Of a DNA stretch of 64,000 nt, positions 37,294 through 49,364 are shown piece after piece. The position numbers were made by a program, and so were the translations under genes. Source of the DNA: Xanthoparmelia taractica. Taxonomy: Eukaryota > Ascomycota > Lecanoromycetes > Lecanorales > Parmeliaceae. A model generated the notes under the pieces. It was not told where the DNA came from, did not search any database, and saw only the letters and a program-made list of their open reading frames with translations. How positions within the stretch are numbered: position 1 is the stretch's first letter; every line of letters starts with the position of its first letter. Where the stretch lies: positions 1 to 64,000 of the forward strand of contig JANQBS010000032.1 in NCBI GenBank assembly GCA_033085395.1. Direction: 5' to 3'.

Positions 37294-39003
37294 ATGGCCA
37301 ACGAAACGTCGCGCACGTCCGCTGCCTCCTCTCTAAATCTTGGCGGTGGTCTCATCGAGATAGGCGCATTGACAGCGCTCATTGGCTCGACGACAGCCGC
37401 GTCCCTTGTACTCGGAAACAAAGGAGCTGCAGGCTTATTATGGGGCACCATGAGCATTTTCGGAGCCTTGTCGGTCATCAGAGCATGCGTAGCAGCAGCG
37501 ACGCCAGACTGGTTGCGCGAGACGCTCGGTGTGAGGAATAAAGAGACCGACGCTGCGATTGGTCTGAGCTTGGATCTGGACAGCAAGAGCTTGCAGACGA
37601 GATCGAGGGGTGCCGGGGCTGTCGGTGTTGCATGTAAGGTCGGTGTACGTGGAGTGGTATCTGAGAATGCTCACAACACCTCTGATACCGAGACGGTCGA
37701 AATTTCCCGCCATGATGTATACGCGTTTGATCAATGCGCCTCAGGCATTCTGGAGCTCGTGCCAGAAACCGAGGCTACAGGCTCATTCCTGACACACGTA
37801 CTTATCCAAGATGCCTACTCAAGAGAAAGCAGCACGCGAAATGCGTGGACGGACTGGATGGCCATACTAGTCTCTGCCATCAAGCTTTTGGAATTAGCCA
37901 CGTTATGGAAGAATGGAGCTACCGTACTATGTCTCATCAGTGGATGCTGCTGGGCGTTTTTCTTATTTGTTTCGATTATATTGCAACTCTTGGGCCTGTC
38001 TCGCGAATTCTCGGAAAAGGTAAACGAGCGCGAAATGGACATTGTCGCGGGGCAATTGCCCACTCCGATCAAAGCGGGTGGCCACCATAAAATACTTCTC
38101 GGCGCACCTCAAAACGTCCGTCACAGTCTGTTTTGGAAATTTGCCTGGGCGCTGGGCAGTGGAGTCTGCGCAGGAACGATCATTGCGACATATATGGTCC
38201 TGAGCAATCAAAGCCCAAGAGTCTTCGCCATCTGGACCGGCTTCCAGTTTGCATGGTTGGCCCTACGATCGGTGTTTTATCACTTTGCTGAGGGGACTGA
38301 CAGAGCCTTTCACCACCCTATCTTGTTGAGGAAAAACTGGAAAGAGCTTTCAATAGAGCTCAGATCGCGCGCTCGAAATCTAGTTTGCGCCCTGTCGAAG
38401 TATCAAATGCATGTTCATCCTCGAGGAATCTACTGCTATGAGGAAGATCTGCAAAGTATAGACAAAGCATACGACCAGAGACTCCACTGTCCACTCACTG
38501 CTGATCAGATGAGCGGCGAGACAATTGAGATCAAGGTAGTTGAAATCATCGGCGACACTACCTTGTCAAGCGCCTGCTGGATGTTCGGCTCGAAGCTGAC
38601 AGGTATGGATTTGTATGACTCCTGTGTCCTGATCTTGAACGTCAATGACAACTTGGTCGCAATTCCTTCTGCTCGTGTACTCACGGATAAAGCTGCGATG
38701 CCAAAGGTGGATGCGGAGGCAGCCATCGGCCCTGTATTTCCCCTAAGAGGCAACTCCAATACCGGGAGAGACATCCTCTGGTTCTATTGGATCCCTTTGG
38801 GAGATGGCAAATGGCTCCAAGTTTCTACCACGGACATGAAGTTCCTTGGTACTCGAAGGGCAACGGTAGTATCGGATGCGCAAGTGACCCAGAAACTAGC
38901 GGGCGGCGAGCTACTTGTCAGCATTAGCGAAGTGAATCATGTGATAGAGATTATCCAGCACTCGAGGACCGCGTTTGACATACTGCAAACAGTCCTTCGC
39001 TAA
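37294..39003 (+). CDS. Multi-pass membrane protein of unknown function
   Basis: A single uninterrupted frame of 569 residues. Five to six hydrophobic segments are visible: about 14-36 and 44-68 near the N-terminus, 186-206 and 208-233 in the middle, 282-305 and 311-330. Between them is a polar loop (residues 90-180). The C-terminal 230 residues are soluble-looking, with the sequence VHPRGIYCYEEDLQSIDKAY and a small beta-rich region. No transporter, receptor or enzyme motif is recognised. Its layout resembles many uncharacterised lineage-specific fungal membrane proteins. Start ATG is the first in frame (MANETSRTSAAS). No intron is needed. Confidence 0.8.
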   Translation: MANETSRTSAASSLNLGGGLIEIGALTALIGSTTAASLVLGNKGAAGLLWGTMSIFGALSVIRACVAAATPDWLRETLGVRNKETDAAIGLSLDLDSKSLQTRSRGAGAVGVACKVGVRGVVSENAHNTSDTETVEISRHDVYAFDQCASGILELVPETEATGSFLTHVLIQDAYSRESSTRNAWTDWMAILVSAIKLLELATLWKNGATVLCLISGCCWAFFLFVSIILQLLGLSREFSEKVNEREMDIVAGQLPTPIKAGGHHKILLGAPQNVRHSLFWKFAWALGSGVCAGTIIATYMVLSNQSPRVFAIWTGFQFAWLALRSVFYHFAEGTDRAFHHPILLRKNWKELSIELRSRARNLVCALSKYQMHVHPRGIYCYEEDLQSIDKAYDQRLHCPLTADQMSGETIEIKVVEIIGDTTLSSACWMFGSKLTGMDLYDSCVLILNVNDNLVAIPSARVLTDKAAMPKVDAEAAIGPVFPLRGNSNTGRDILWFYWIPLGDGKWLQVSTTDMKFLGTRRATVVSDAQVTQKLAGGELLVSISEVNHVIEIIQHSRTAFDILQTVLR

Positions 39004-40386
39004 CGCAATGGTCGCCATTTACGGTTATTCACAGGGCCAAATTATGGTAAACATTCCAAGCTTCCAATACCGTCTGTTTGCCGGTATTGAGGGAAGAAGA
39101 TTCGAAACCTGATGACATAGCGTTATGTCTGCATAGAGCCACCAGTAATATACCCGAGAGACAGGTGATGCTAGGAGTAGAAAATAGGAGAAGCGGATGA
39201 AGCATAGGCAAGAGGAATCGTTGATTGCAAGACTTGGCATCTGAAATGAAGGTGAGAAGAAGCGGGCATTTGTTTTAGGTGTGGTCGAACGCTTCTTGGC
39301 TCCAACTACGAAGCCTTGGCTCCCAATACTTTCAACCTCGCCGTGCTCACCGAGTATGCGTCATATCGATGGATTATAAGAGCAAGGGTAGATACTGGGC
39401 TATGTGAATGGGACTTCCGAGCTTGAAGTCGGGAGAAGATGACTTGACGCTAAAAGCGGAGGATGGCCGGTGCGTGAGGACAGCGTGCAAGGAGAAAGGA
39501 TATTTGGGAAAAGGAGTTCTGAGCCTCCGACATGGCTGGTTTTTTGGCACTTGAGCCCGTTGCAAACTAGGCTGAACAGCCCGACTGGGGAGAGACGTCG
39601 AAAAGAGACGCAATCCCCCCTATATCATTGTCCCAAGCCGAGTCAGTCATAGCAGTCCCATGATGTTCATCTGATCATGGAAGATCAGGCTCCTCCGTTC
39701 TGATACCAGGTTCAGCTCCAAGAGCAAGCATGCTGTCATGAATATCCCGTTCCTTCATCTTTGCGCCAAGTCTGTTCTATGTTCAGGCGTCTACTCTTCC
39801 ATCCCACCCGATTCTCAGTGATTCCGAGCTACCCGTAACTCCGCTGATACCAATTCCTTTGCCTCGGTGCCAAAGTAGAGCGTTCCGCAGAGGAATCTAG
39901 TAGTATCAGTGAATTTTTTGGGCGGATGAGGGAAGCAGCGGACACAAGACAATCTAAATACCTGGGTTGGCTGGCTAGCGGTTATATTGAGGTCGATGAG
40001 AGTGGTAATGTGGTGCGGTGAGAAGTACTCATGTAGCCTGGACCCTACAGTGGATTGATGTAATCTGTGAACGATGCTAGATGATGGAGGTGTTAAAAGA
40101 TGGTATACATTAGGTCAAGATAAAGATATGAGGTAACGCTCTTTGAAACTAGTGCGAGGTCATGCGACAAGGCTTTTTAGCATGATATTTTAAGGGACAG
40201 GCTACGACCGGCCAAAAGTTGAGGGAAATTGGAGTCTAAAGATGAGTCTAGACGCTGCGAACTAGACTTTTCATTTTCACAGAGTGGCTGCTGTCTCTCG
40301 CACGTTCTCTCCACAATAACGCCGGTTGTCAAGCTGGACAAGCACCGCCTCATCCAACTTGATCCCTCGCTATGACCGCCTTCTGT
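39004..40386. other. Intergenic region of 1.4 kb, nothing recognised
   Basis: Convergent gene ends flank it. I saw no coding frame with support, no inverted or direct repeats of note and no RNA gene. Confidence 0.45.
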
Positions 40387-41302
40387 TCAACCAGAGACCA
40401 GCCCTTCTCGAATTGCCTGTAACACTCCCCTAACCAACAGTCTCTTCTGCTCCACAGTCCATGTAGCGGGCTTCCACGCGAAACTCGCGTATAACTTTCT
40501 GTCACCCAAATGGGCGCTCATGACGATCATGATGGGCTCAGGCGCCGTCTTCTCCAGAGTCGAAAGGCATTTCAGCACTGGCCACATTACTCGTTCCTTC
40601 TGCGCAGCACTGGGTTCTGATGGCCAGCTGGATCCCTCATTAACATCGACGTAGAATCTCTCAAGCAGTGTCATGTGCTGCGTCACCGCGTAAAATGCCT
40701 GAGTCCATCCATCAAGATCGTGCCACTTGTAGGCTAAGTCGACGTGTAGGCTGCGGATGGCTTGGTTGACGTTTGCGCTCCGTTGAACGAGGAGATGTAT
40801 GAAGGCTCGAAGATTACGGGCCGTGTCGAAAGAGAATGTGTTAGTAGAGTAGGGTATGAACCGCGCTTCTTTATAAATCTGGCGGCTTGTACGAAGCAGG
40901 TTGATGTCCAGCCTGTGAGGAGCGCAAGTACTGCTCTCCTGCCTGGAATGACTGCAGCCCAAGTGACCCAGTTTGGCACCGTCGATGAATGAAATTTGCG
41001 AGCAGCAGATCTGATTGGTGAAGCGCTGCTCCTTGATATCTCCTTTAGTTGAGTGAACGACACTGCGTTTGAACTTGATTGTGTCTCGCTTGAGGTGTAG
41101 CAGGTTACCACCAAGGACTAGCTCGTAGATGCAATTTTTGATCTCTTGCGGAAGCCTGAGAAATGGCGTCAGTGAGTTTGCAGTAGTACTATTCTCGTCA
41201 GCATATGCTCCAAAAAGGGTTCAGACCCAGCAGTTACATGGCAGTGGTTGTTCCTAGATCAGCCCCCAGAGTCTGAAATCTTCGACGACTGCGTAGCTCC
41301 AT
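40387..41302 (-). CDS. F-box-like (DUF7730/2EXR-type) domain protein, paralog 1
   Basis: Exons 41238-41302 and 40387-41188; the 49-bp intron (GTAACT…GCTGAC…TAG) closes to 288 residues. Exon 1 encodes MELRSRRRFQTLG. Exon 2 starts with LPQEIKNCIYELVLGG, the LPxE(I/V)xxxIY pattern typical of fungal F-box-like domains. A hallmark LLRTSRQIYKEARFIPYSTN follows near the middle, and WTVEQKRLLV near the end. Two further paralogs with the same exon layout lie at 46741 and 48426. F-box-like domains recruit substrates to ubiquitin ligases, but these DUF families have no assigned function. The family label is from motif resemblance, not a search. Confidence 0.8.
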
Positions 41303-41728
41303 CTTGCGTTTCGAATATCTCTCAGGTCTCGAACGCACCAAACGGGTTGAGCATTCCTTCTCTTTTGATGCTGTAATAGGCGGACTGGGGTAGATGGTCT
41401 GGACAACTGTAGGTGAGCGACCTCTTGGGTGTGCTAACATGATTGCTGGTATGGCTGTAGTGAAAAATTGGAGTTGCTAATTGGTTGTAGTGTTGTTGAC
41501 CGATAATGGAAGAATTGTCGCAAGAATTGATTCAAGCAAATCGAAGTGAATGACGTAGCAAGAAAACACCCTAAATCAGCTCTACAAAGAGGGCTCCAGG
41601 GCCTCTACGTCAAAGGACTAGACATTTGTTGGCTAGGCATTTAGCGGAATACTCCACAAACTTGGCAGTTGCGCAGAGAGTATCCAGTACAAGGAGGCAG
41701 TCTAGTTCACTGGAGTTCAAGCCCCAAT
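41303..41728. other. Intergenic region between paralog 1 and BPL1
   Basis: 426 bp upstream of paralog 1 and downstream of BPL1, both on the minus strand. No additional gene seen. Confidence 0.5.
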
Positions 41729-43939
41729 TTAAACCTTACGCTTTATAAGCCCTTTGAAGAAATCAAAGCTGTTACTATCGCTTTGCAACGTCGATATCTT
41801 CCCCGTAGCTCGATCCTCCCAGCCCAGTTCTTCAACAAGTAGCAAGCCCCAGTCTCTCGTTATACCTTTGATCCGAGCTCTGACAACCCCTTCCGCCTCA
41901 AGCGTCACAATCTGGTCCGTGTGTAGCCAATGCTTATAGTACATTTGCTCAAATGATTTGTCGAATCCAGTCTCAACGAACTTGCTGTATAGCCCCGAGA
42001 AGGTGGTGAGGATCCGGGCGAGGAGCTTCTCAAGTGTGAAGGGCGAGGGAGGCTTGAGAGCGTTGAGTGAGGTCGTGGGAGCAGCGTTGGCGGTGTTGAG
42101 ACCGATGCCTATGACTGAGAGGAACTCGGAGGAGTTGTAGTGAGAGTTGACTAGTATCCCACCTATTTTGACAACATCATGGGATGAGGGATCAGTAGCA
42201 TCTGCATTCATTAATTGATAAGCTTGACCAGAGCTGAAGATAGTCACTCACAGATGTCATTGGGCCACTTCAATTTGACCTGCATATCCTTATAGCCAAC
42301 ATCATATGTCTTTATGCCCTCCACTATTGCCAATGCCGCGAGATATTGCAGAAAGACCACTGGAGCGTGGGAAGTCAAAGAAACTGGATGGCGAACAACG
42401 GTGGAGAACATGAGTGACCCGGCAGGGGAGACCCATACATTGGAGCCACGACCACGTCCAGCCACTTGGACAGTAGCGGTAGCAGTAAAGCCGGCCGGAA
42501 GGCGTCGAAGTATCTCGGTGTTTCTGTTTTGCTTAGCTCTGATTTGTATTGGTAGGAGCATAGAAGTTTTTGTACTTTTCGAGCATAGTGTTGGTGCTTG
42601 TGACCACTTCCCCGTACAACAAATTGTGCCCAAACCCATCCTTGGCTTCTTGGGTCTGATTTTCATAGTGCCTCAAATTTGCATAAAATGCATCGTGATT
42701 GAAGTATGGGGTCTCTTTGGTTGATGGAGGCTCTTTGCCATGCACGACTAGACGTTTGATGACGGCGTTATAGTCGATGATTCTGTCCTCGTCATCGTCA
42801 GCACCGTCAGCATCTTCACTCGATTGACCAGCCAGAGCCTCGGCTAAGGAGCCAAGCGACCACGCAGAGGGCTTCTCTATACGGAAGGTGTCATTCTCAT
42901 CCTTGATGTATTCTTCGCCATCTGAAATAGAAACAATTTCTTGCAAGCCAGCCATTACGTCTGAAGCCCCATGTGGAAGTATTGAAGACAGATGAAGTCG
43001 AGAAAGGGAAGGTACCGCGGCGATCTCCTGGCTGACTCTCAGGCCAAGTTTCAGCAAACAAGCTTTCAAGAAATCTGTCCTTTGTTTGTCGTCTTCCGCC
43101 AAGTCTTCCACCATTTTAGCGTAGCCATCTATTTGCGAGTCTTGATCCAGGTTGACGGCAGCAAATCTTGTAAGAAGTAAGCCCAACGAATATTCTTGCC
43201 ACGTCCGCGACTTACTCTGGATGAGGGGATATAAGTATAGCAGCTCCGTCGCCGACCTTACAGTATACTACAGCCACAGTGCCTTCGCCCGGATCAGCCT
43301 TCAACTCCTGGGTGTAGCTAGCTAGGATCTCGACGCCTTTGTCCTGGAACTTTGGGGCATCAACGAATACACCTCCTCCGTTGTAGTACGATCGAAACAC
43401 ATCAGGCACGGACCCTTTAGTCAGGGCGGTCTTGGACACTTTGAGCTCAACGGCTCTGGCACCTTCTTCGCTATGGTAGACAAAGCCAGGAAATGCAAGT
43501 CCCCTACAGGTGCCCGGATAGAACGCGAGTTCGCGAAAACCTACGACTTCGAGTTTTTTGTTGCCTTCCTCGAATTCACATCTCTTACTCCCATAGTAGG
43601 CACCAGCGCAAAATCCCATGTAATAGCCACCTCTCTCGACATACTGACCAATTCTGCGGTTGCCCTCTCCATTCAAAGTGCGACAGTAGCCTAGATCTGC
43701 ACCTCCAGGGAAGACAAGCAGAGCACATGAAGCTGTCCATGGCTCCTTGATAAGAGCACTACCATCAACAGATATGACGGCATAGTTGGGTGAGAGAAGG
43801 CGCCGAAGGCTGTAGACGCAATGTCGTACAGCTTCTACAGTGCATCCATTACCTAGACGAAGTATGAGCTCAGTAATCTGGGAATGTGAAAGGATTTTCA
43901 GCGATTCAGCGTCCTACCTGAGTAGACAAGAACGTTCAT
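41729..43939 (-). CDS. BPL1: Biotin-protein ligase (holocarboxylase synthetase)
   Basis: Five exons: 43918-43939, 43216-43852, 42576-43166, 42252-42523, 41729-42201, introns 65, 49, 52 and 50 bp, giving 664 residues with every phase closing. An upstream in-frame ATG at 43954 would add MAARR. The enzyme attaches biotin to lysines of acetyl-CoA carboxylase and pyruvate carboxylase via biotinyl-AMP. Its N-terminal half (about 1-220) is the BPL_N glutamine-amidotransferase-like domain (VFPGGADLGY; GFCAGAYYG), as in yeast Bpl1. The catalytic domain starts near residue 400 with the biotin loop GRGRGSNVWVSPAGS (about 439-453), then KLKWPNDIY (near 500) and KIGGILVNS; the C-terminal cap follows. The 5' end is divergent from MGM101. 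Length and motif order fit a complete, functional gene. Confidence 0.95.
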
Positions 43940-44759
43940 TCTTCTGGCTGCCATAATTCGGATATCGCTGAGCCAAGACTTTCTCCCGACCGCGGAAGCC
44001 ACACCTTCAACTGCAACACTGTGACTCGAAGATCCGATGTCAAGCTCCACGAAGCCCAAAGCCACAGAGGAGTTAGATGACGATAATGAGCCAGATGAGT
44101 GGTAATATCTAAAGGTCTTGAGATCCAAAGCTCCAAGACTGATTGTGGCGGTCAGGGACAAGAGAATATTCAGCACTGGCTGTTCAGGTACACCAGAGGC
44201 GATCTAACCCTTTGTCGATGACTATGACCAGGGAGCTGAATCGGTGAAGCTGAACAAACCAAAATGAACGACTGCTACTTCGAGAAGAAGGACTGGAGGA
44301 CCTGCAGGAAGGAGGTAAATCTCTGCCACTCTAGTAGCCTTTCATCGGAGGTTTCCAATCATAAAGCCAACGAAGAAAGTCAAGAAATGATTACTGATAA
44401 GGCTTGCACACAAGTAGATGGAAATCTTCAGAGAATGCTGGAAAATGCAGGGTAACGATCAGAGGACAGAGACGAAGGATGCATAAGACTGATTTCACTG
44501 TTACGGTCTCCAATATCACCAAGTTGACGATAGTTGGCGGAGAGCCTGGCCTTTGTATATAATAACAAGCTCCTCTTATACCAAGTATTCAGAAATTTGC
44601 TCCCCAAGATTGGTGCGTACTGGCGTTCAAGAGAGCGCTCCATGTCCAAGCTCTGCAGATTCGCCACAGAAGGCTTGGCGTGTGCCAAGACAGGGACAAG
44701 GGTACAAGCCTCTAATCGCTCCAACCTCAACATCTACGTCCACATTCACAGCCCATTCC
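43940..44759. promoter_or_regulatory. Divergent promoter region BPL1/MGM101
   Basis: 820 bp between the two start codons. No reading frame here looks coding. It is expected to hold both promoters and the 5' untranslated regions; no specific box was identified. Confidence 0.5.
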
Positions 44760-45750
44760 ATGGCTACTCTGACCCTCCAGAGGGCTTCCTGGTGCCTACA
44801 AATCGCAAGGACGTCGCGCACATTCACCGTCAGCTTCACAACAGCACTCCCACGCAGGGGCAAACCTCGTCGCCTGCCGCAAGATTTCTCCAACCCCCTA
44901 CGCGAAACTTCGAACCCTCTCCACTCAAGCAGAGAAGACGCTACACAACGGTCTGCAAGACTCTCCGAGACTAGACGAGCTTTTACATCGACGAGGATCT
45001 ACCGTGCCCAACAAGAAGCATCTTCGCCAGCCCCAAAAACCACCTCGCTCAGTGCTCAGCCACCTCAGTCTGCAGAAACCAGTTCGTCCGACACAACCGA
45101 TCTGACTTCCGGTCTCAACGACCAAAATCTCGTTGTAGACGATGGCAATGGCCCGGTTGACTGGCAGCGCTCATTCCATGGTCTCTCCAGGGAAGCGTTT
45201 TCGCCCGAAGCCGCAAAAGCGCTGCTTGCGCCAATAGAGCCAGATGACATCGAGGTTAAGCCGGATGGCATCATATACCTTCCAGAGATCAAATATAGGA
45301 GGATTTTAAATCAGGCGTTTGGACCAGGAGGATGGGGCTTGGCGCCGAGAGGAGAGACAATTGTGACCGCCAAGGCGGTAACAAGAGAGTATGCTCTCGT
45401 TGTCCTAGGAAGGTACGTTTTGAGTGCTTTTTCTTTGGCTCAAGGAACATACTGACTATTTCGTTGACAGACTCGTATCCGTTGCCCGCGGGGAACAAGA
45501 TTACTTCTCGCCAGAAGGCATTCCCACTGCCTTGGAGGGGTGCAAGTCTACTGCTCTCAGACGCTGCTGCAAGGATCTTGGCGTGGCGAGCGAATTATGG
45601 GATCCAAGGTACATTCGGAAATTTTTGGCACAGCATGTGAGGGAAGCATTCGTGGAACACCAGGTCACGAAGAAGCGGAAGAAGATATACCTGAGGAAGG
45701 ATGACGTGATCAAGTATCCTTACAAGGAGATGAAATACGGGTCTGGATAA
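44760..45750 (+). CDS. MGM101: Mitochondrial genome maintenance protein MGM101
   Basis: Exons 44760-45412 and 45471-45750 (58-bp intron, GTACGT…ACTGAC…ACAG) give 310 residues. MGM101 is a Rad52-related single-strand annealing protein of the mitochondrial nucleoid, needed for mtDNA repair and maintenance. The first ~45 residues are Arg/Ser-rich without acids (ATLTLQRASWCLQIARTSRT), a typical mitochondrial presequence. A disordered Ser/Thr/Gln-rich linker follows. The conserved core starts near residue 135 (DWQRSFHGLSREAFSPEAA) and includes YLPEIKYRRILNQAFGPGGW, the ALVVLGR-LVSVARGEQDY junction spanning the intron, CCKDLGVASELWDP and the C-terminal KKRKKIYLRKD basic stretch. ATG 44760 is the first in frame after an upstream open stretch, chosen for the presequence. 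Complete. Confidence 0.95.
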
Positions 45751-46740
45751 TGGACGATCAGCTGAGACTGTTAGAGGAGTCTCAAGGGATGGGAGGAGAC
45801 CGTACCATAAGCATTGCAAGGCGCACAGAATCTCCAAACATCAAGTACACGAGGGTCAAGTACCCCCTTAGCTCTCACAATAAGCTTGTTTGACAAGCAT
45901 GCTTCTCTGGATGAAGCTATATCCGTTTTCAAGTTGCTGTCACCACCGACTGTCTGCTGGTTGCTGAATTGCCGAGGTTCGCTGTCTCCAATACTGTCAC
46001 GCCGCGACACTGGCCACCCTCTATATCGTTTGCAGAGCATTCCTTTGGCCAATGTATCCCCAGTTTTCAAATATCATTATGAAAGTCGGAGATATTAATC
46101 ATCTCTCATGATAATCCTCCTTCCGAAATTTACCTGCTCCCCCAATTTTCATGAGGTCGCTTCTCAATTAGACGGCTAATGCACGCTTTGCAATTCATGG
46201 CCGTCCACACGCCATGCAGCTTTGTGCAGACGGTGACCACCATGAGTATAACAAAGCCAATCCAACTATCTGTCGAACGTCCAATGCTTATAGATTAACC
46301 TGAACGTGGATCTCAACGAAGGAGACTATCTTAATGTTGGTCCCTGCGGGACCATGCCAACTGCGGGTCTTGCCACAGGAGGAGGCGGTGGTGATTGTAG
46401 CGCATGAGGACTGGGCACATGATTCATATCTTGGAGAAGGACTGTGTATGCTTAAGGATGAATGGCATTGGACTATGAGTTAGTACAAGGCATATACGAC
46501 GACATTAAGTGACACTTGGGGTACGCCATTTGAGCAGAAAGTAAAAGTTCTCTCATCCAGACGTTCAGACATGTTTCGGCTTTGACACTGACCCATTTCA
46601 AATTCATTTTCCATTTTTTTTGAGTGCAATATAACACTTTTTCTCTGGAAATTGAATCATGACAAGTGTCGCCTTCCATTCTCCTTTATATGCTGCCAAT
46701 CCTGCCAGCTACTACGATCTCCGCTTCCTTCTCAAATCCA
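45751..46740. other. Intergenic region upstream of paralog 2
   Basis: 990 bp without a supported gene. A TATA-like tttatatg lies about 55 bp before the paralog 2 start codon (near 46684). Confidence 0.5.
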
Positions 46741-47716
46741 ATGAAATTACGTAGTGGAGCAAGGGTCATGCATATCGAGGGCGCTATCGCGCAGAATCCC
46801 AAGGCTTTTCAAGCGATGTAAGCTTGACCGTCTTCTCACGTAATAACGGACTTCTAACCTCCAAAGTGCCGAATACAACGCGTCCTCCCTTTTGCTGATG
46901 CTACCACAAGAGATCAAGAACCGTATCTACTACTTCGTCTGTGGGGGTCATATGGTGCACATATTCCAAAACAAAGATGACTACCCGTTCATCTACGGTG
47001 ACGATAGTGTGAAGCTCTCCCACGCTATATGTACGGAACGTATCTCCGAAGAGCAGGTCCAGAAGGACTTCGACTCGGCAGATCCAGATTCTGTACGGTG
47101 GAACATTCCTACAATCGAGCATCGACATAAGATCTGTCACAAACCTCCGCCAGAGCAGAAGGAAGGTACCAAGCCAAACCAGCTTAGCTTGACTTTACTT
47201 CGCTCCTGCCGTCAAATTTATTTGGAGGCCAAGACGGTCCACTACACGAGCAACACATTTGCTGTCTCCTGCAGCAATTTGCTCGAGCGCTTCGTAGGAG
47301 CCCGCTTCCGAAACAAGCAGCATCTCGCAATCCGAAGCCTGTATCTTGACTTTCGCATTATCCATCCTGGACATATCAACGTCTGGTCCGATATCATCAA
47401 CAAGGGGTTGCTAAGGCGCCTCAAATCGGTGCGGTGTCTCTATTTGAATCTGACACAGCTCTACTGTACATGCTCTGTCGAGGTCTGGAGTTACGAGGGA
47501 TCTGAAATGACGGAATGTCAGGGCAAGATGTTCAAGGAATTTAGAAAGCTGCCACTGAAAAAGGCCACTCTGGTCATCGATGATAGTGCGTCCTCAAAGC
47601 CCATGGGCGCTTTCGATGAACCATTTTTTCATTACCAGATGGAGCAGCAAAACCGCTGGACGATGAGGCAGAAGCAAATTTTCTCGAAAGAAGTCAGGGA
47701 CGCCTTGCTCGGGTGA
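46741..47716 (+). CDS. F-box-like (DUF7730/2EXR-type) domain protein, paralog 2
   Basis: Exons 46741-46817 and 46867-47716, with a 49-bp intron (GTAAGC…TTCTAACC…AAAG); 308 residues. Exon 1 encodes MKLRSGARVMHIEGAIAQN; exon 2 opens with IAEYNASSLLLMLPQEIKN, then IYYFVCGGHMVHI. Mid-protein LLRSCRQIYLEAKTVHYTSN is the family hallmark, followed by AIRSLYLDF and near the end WTMRQKQIFSKEVRDAL. Gene structure and domain order match paralogs 1 and 3. The tandem pair 2-3 is separated by about 700 bp. The sequences have diverged far, so duplication is not recent. Function unknown; ubiquitin-ligase substrate binding is possible for F-box-like folds. Confidence 0.85.
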
Positions 47717-48425
47717 GGCATGGGAAATGATGTGGAGAGTTCGGAAGGGTTTTGACTTTGAGACATTAAAAATCACAGACGTGTATCTTATGGTGCCTGG
47801 CTGAAAGTTCGAAGTAATGACATCCAATCAAGCTCACTGCCGTATTATGCCTCTACAGCGAAGACGTCTGCTCCAGCCAAGATTACGGTATTCCTACGTG
47901 ATGACCGAAGGGAGTCTCTCCCCTCATCGAATGATATCCGATTCTGCGTAAGGCCATTTACGGGCTGCATGGAACTAAATATACTGAGCGTGGGTGGATT
48001 TGAAGATCACCATTCTTTAAGAAAGGAATCTGAGTAGCTTTGAAACTAGCGGCTTTCCTACTGCAACTACTGCAACTCCTGCATCTTTAGTGTCAGAGTT
48101 GAAGAGGATTCCTCTTTTGGCTCACGCGAGCCTCTCATTTCAGTCTTTCTTCCACTCAAACGCACCATGTATCAATGTACCACTATCACACCCAAAGATT
48201 ATATGAGCTACCCATACATGTCGCAAGCCAACTCACACATATCGTCAAAAGAAATTCTCTTTGTCAATAACCGATAACACCTCTCACTTCACCCCAACAC
48301 TATGTCCTGACGTAAGACATAACAATGATCGGCGGACATCAAAACTTCCATCACCAAATGTCTTTTCTTCTCTTTCTAGCACCCGGACGGACAAGAATTG
48401 AAACCCGTCGAACTAAACAGCCAAG
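47717..48425. other. Intergenic region between paralogs 2 and 3
   Basis: 709 bp containing the promoter of paralog 3. No third gene or repeat was recognised. Confidence 0.5.
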
Positions 48426-49364
48426 ATGAGATTACGCAGCGGCGCTTATGTCGACCGCATTGTTGACATCAATCCAGAAGCCACTTTGTCCATGTAAGTT
48501 ATGATCGTGCAAAGGAAACGCCAACTCCAGGCTAACCTATCCAGTGCCCAACACAACGCCTCATCTCCCCTCTTAAGGCTACCGCTGGAGGTCAAGAACC
48601 TCATCTATGAGTTCACTTTCGGCGGCAATCTTATCCACATCACCCAAGACCCCGATGAGGGAACGACTAAGTTCAACAACACTATCTGTCGTGCCCTTAT
48701 CTCTGAGGAAGAGGCCGAGGACAATTTCAACGAGGAAACCATCCATAAATGGTACGTTTTGGCAAATGAGGACTGCCATAGCTGCTGTTGCTTTAAGAAG
48801 TGTGCGAATTTTGATAATGGGGAAGAGAGGCCTCAGGCGTTGAGACTAAGTGCTTTGCGCTGCTGCCGCCAGATGTACAACGAGGCACACTATGTCCCGT
48901 ACTCCACAAATACGTTCTCGTGCGTCGACCCAGTTACGCTGCAAATGTTCATTCGATCACTTACACAAGGGAGCCATGAAAACCATCTCGCGGTCCGCAG
49001 CCTCTTCCTTGAGATGGTATTTGTCAGGTATTATCATAGTCGTTGGAGGAAGACCCTCAAAATATGTGCAAAGCACCTCAAAAATCTAAAGAATGTCAAT
49101 ATTAGTCTCGAGTGGAACTGCCGTTTCTCGATATATGGGGCGGGCAGCCCTGCCAATTTTGAAGCGAAAAGTCGAAATTGGCAGACGCCAGTCATGTCGG
49201 ATATTTTTGTCCTCAAACAGCTGCCTCTCGAATCTGCCACGCTTGTGATTAGTGACGACGATTTACGCTGGACCCAACGGACCAGCTTAGGGGGCCCAGC
49301 TCGCTGGACACTGGAGGAGAAGCAGGAGTGGGCACGCTACACCAAGGATCTCATATTGAAATGA
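48426..49364 (+). CDS. F-box-like (DUF7730/2EXR-type) domain protein, paralog 3
   Basis: Exons 48426-48493 and 48545-49364 with a 51-bp intron (GTAAGT…GGCTAACC…CCAG), 295 residues. Exon 1 encodes MRLRSGAYVDRIVDINPEA. Exon 2 starts IAQHNASSPLLRLPLEVKN, directly alignable to paralog 2. The hallmark LRCCRQMYNEAHYVPYSTN and the adjacent FSCVDPVTLQMFIRSL resemble paralog 1 (YSTNTFSFDTARNLRAF) more than paralog 2. A cysteine cluster (CHSCCCFKKC) near residue 115 is unique to this copy and could bind metal. WTLEEKQEWARYTKDLIL closes the protein. Complete gene; function unknown. Confidence 0.88.

Noticed and set aside
39374..39652. Opposed 60-79 residue frames
   Set aside because: Mutual shadows with no supporting signal.
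44534..44974. 146-residue plus-strand frame overlapping MGM101
   Set aside because: It is another frame of the MGM101 presequence and upstream region; the MGM101 frame has the conserved protein.
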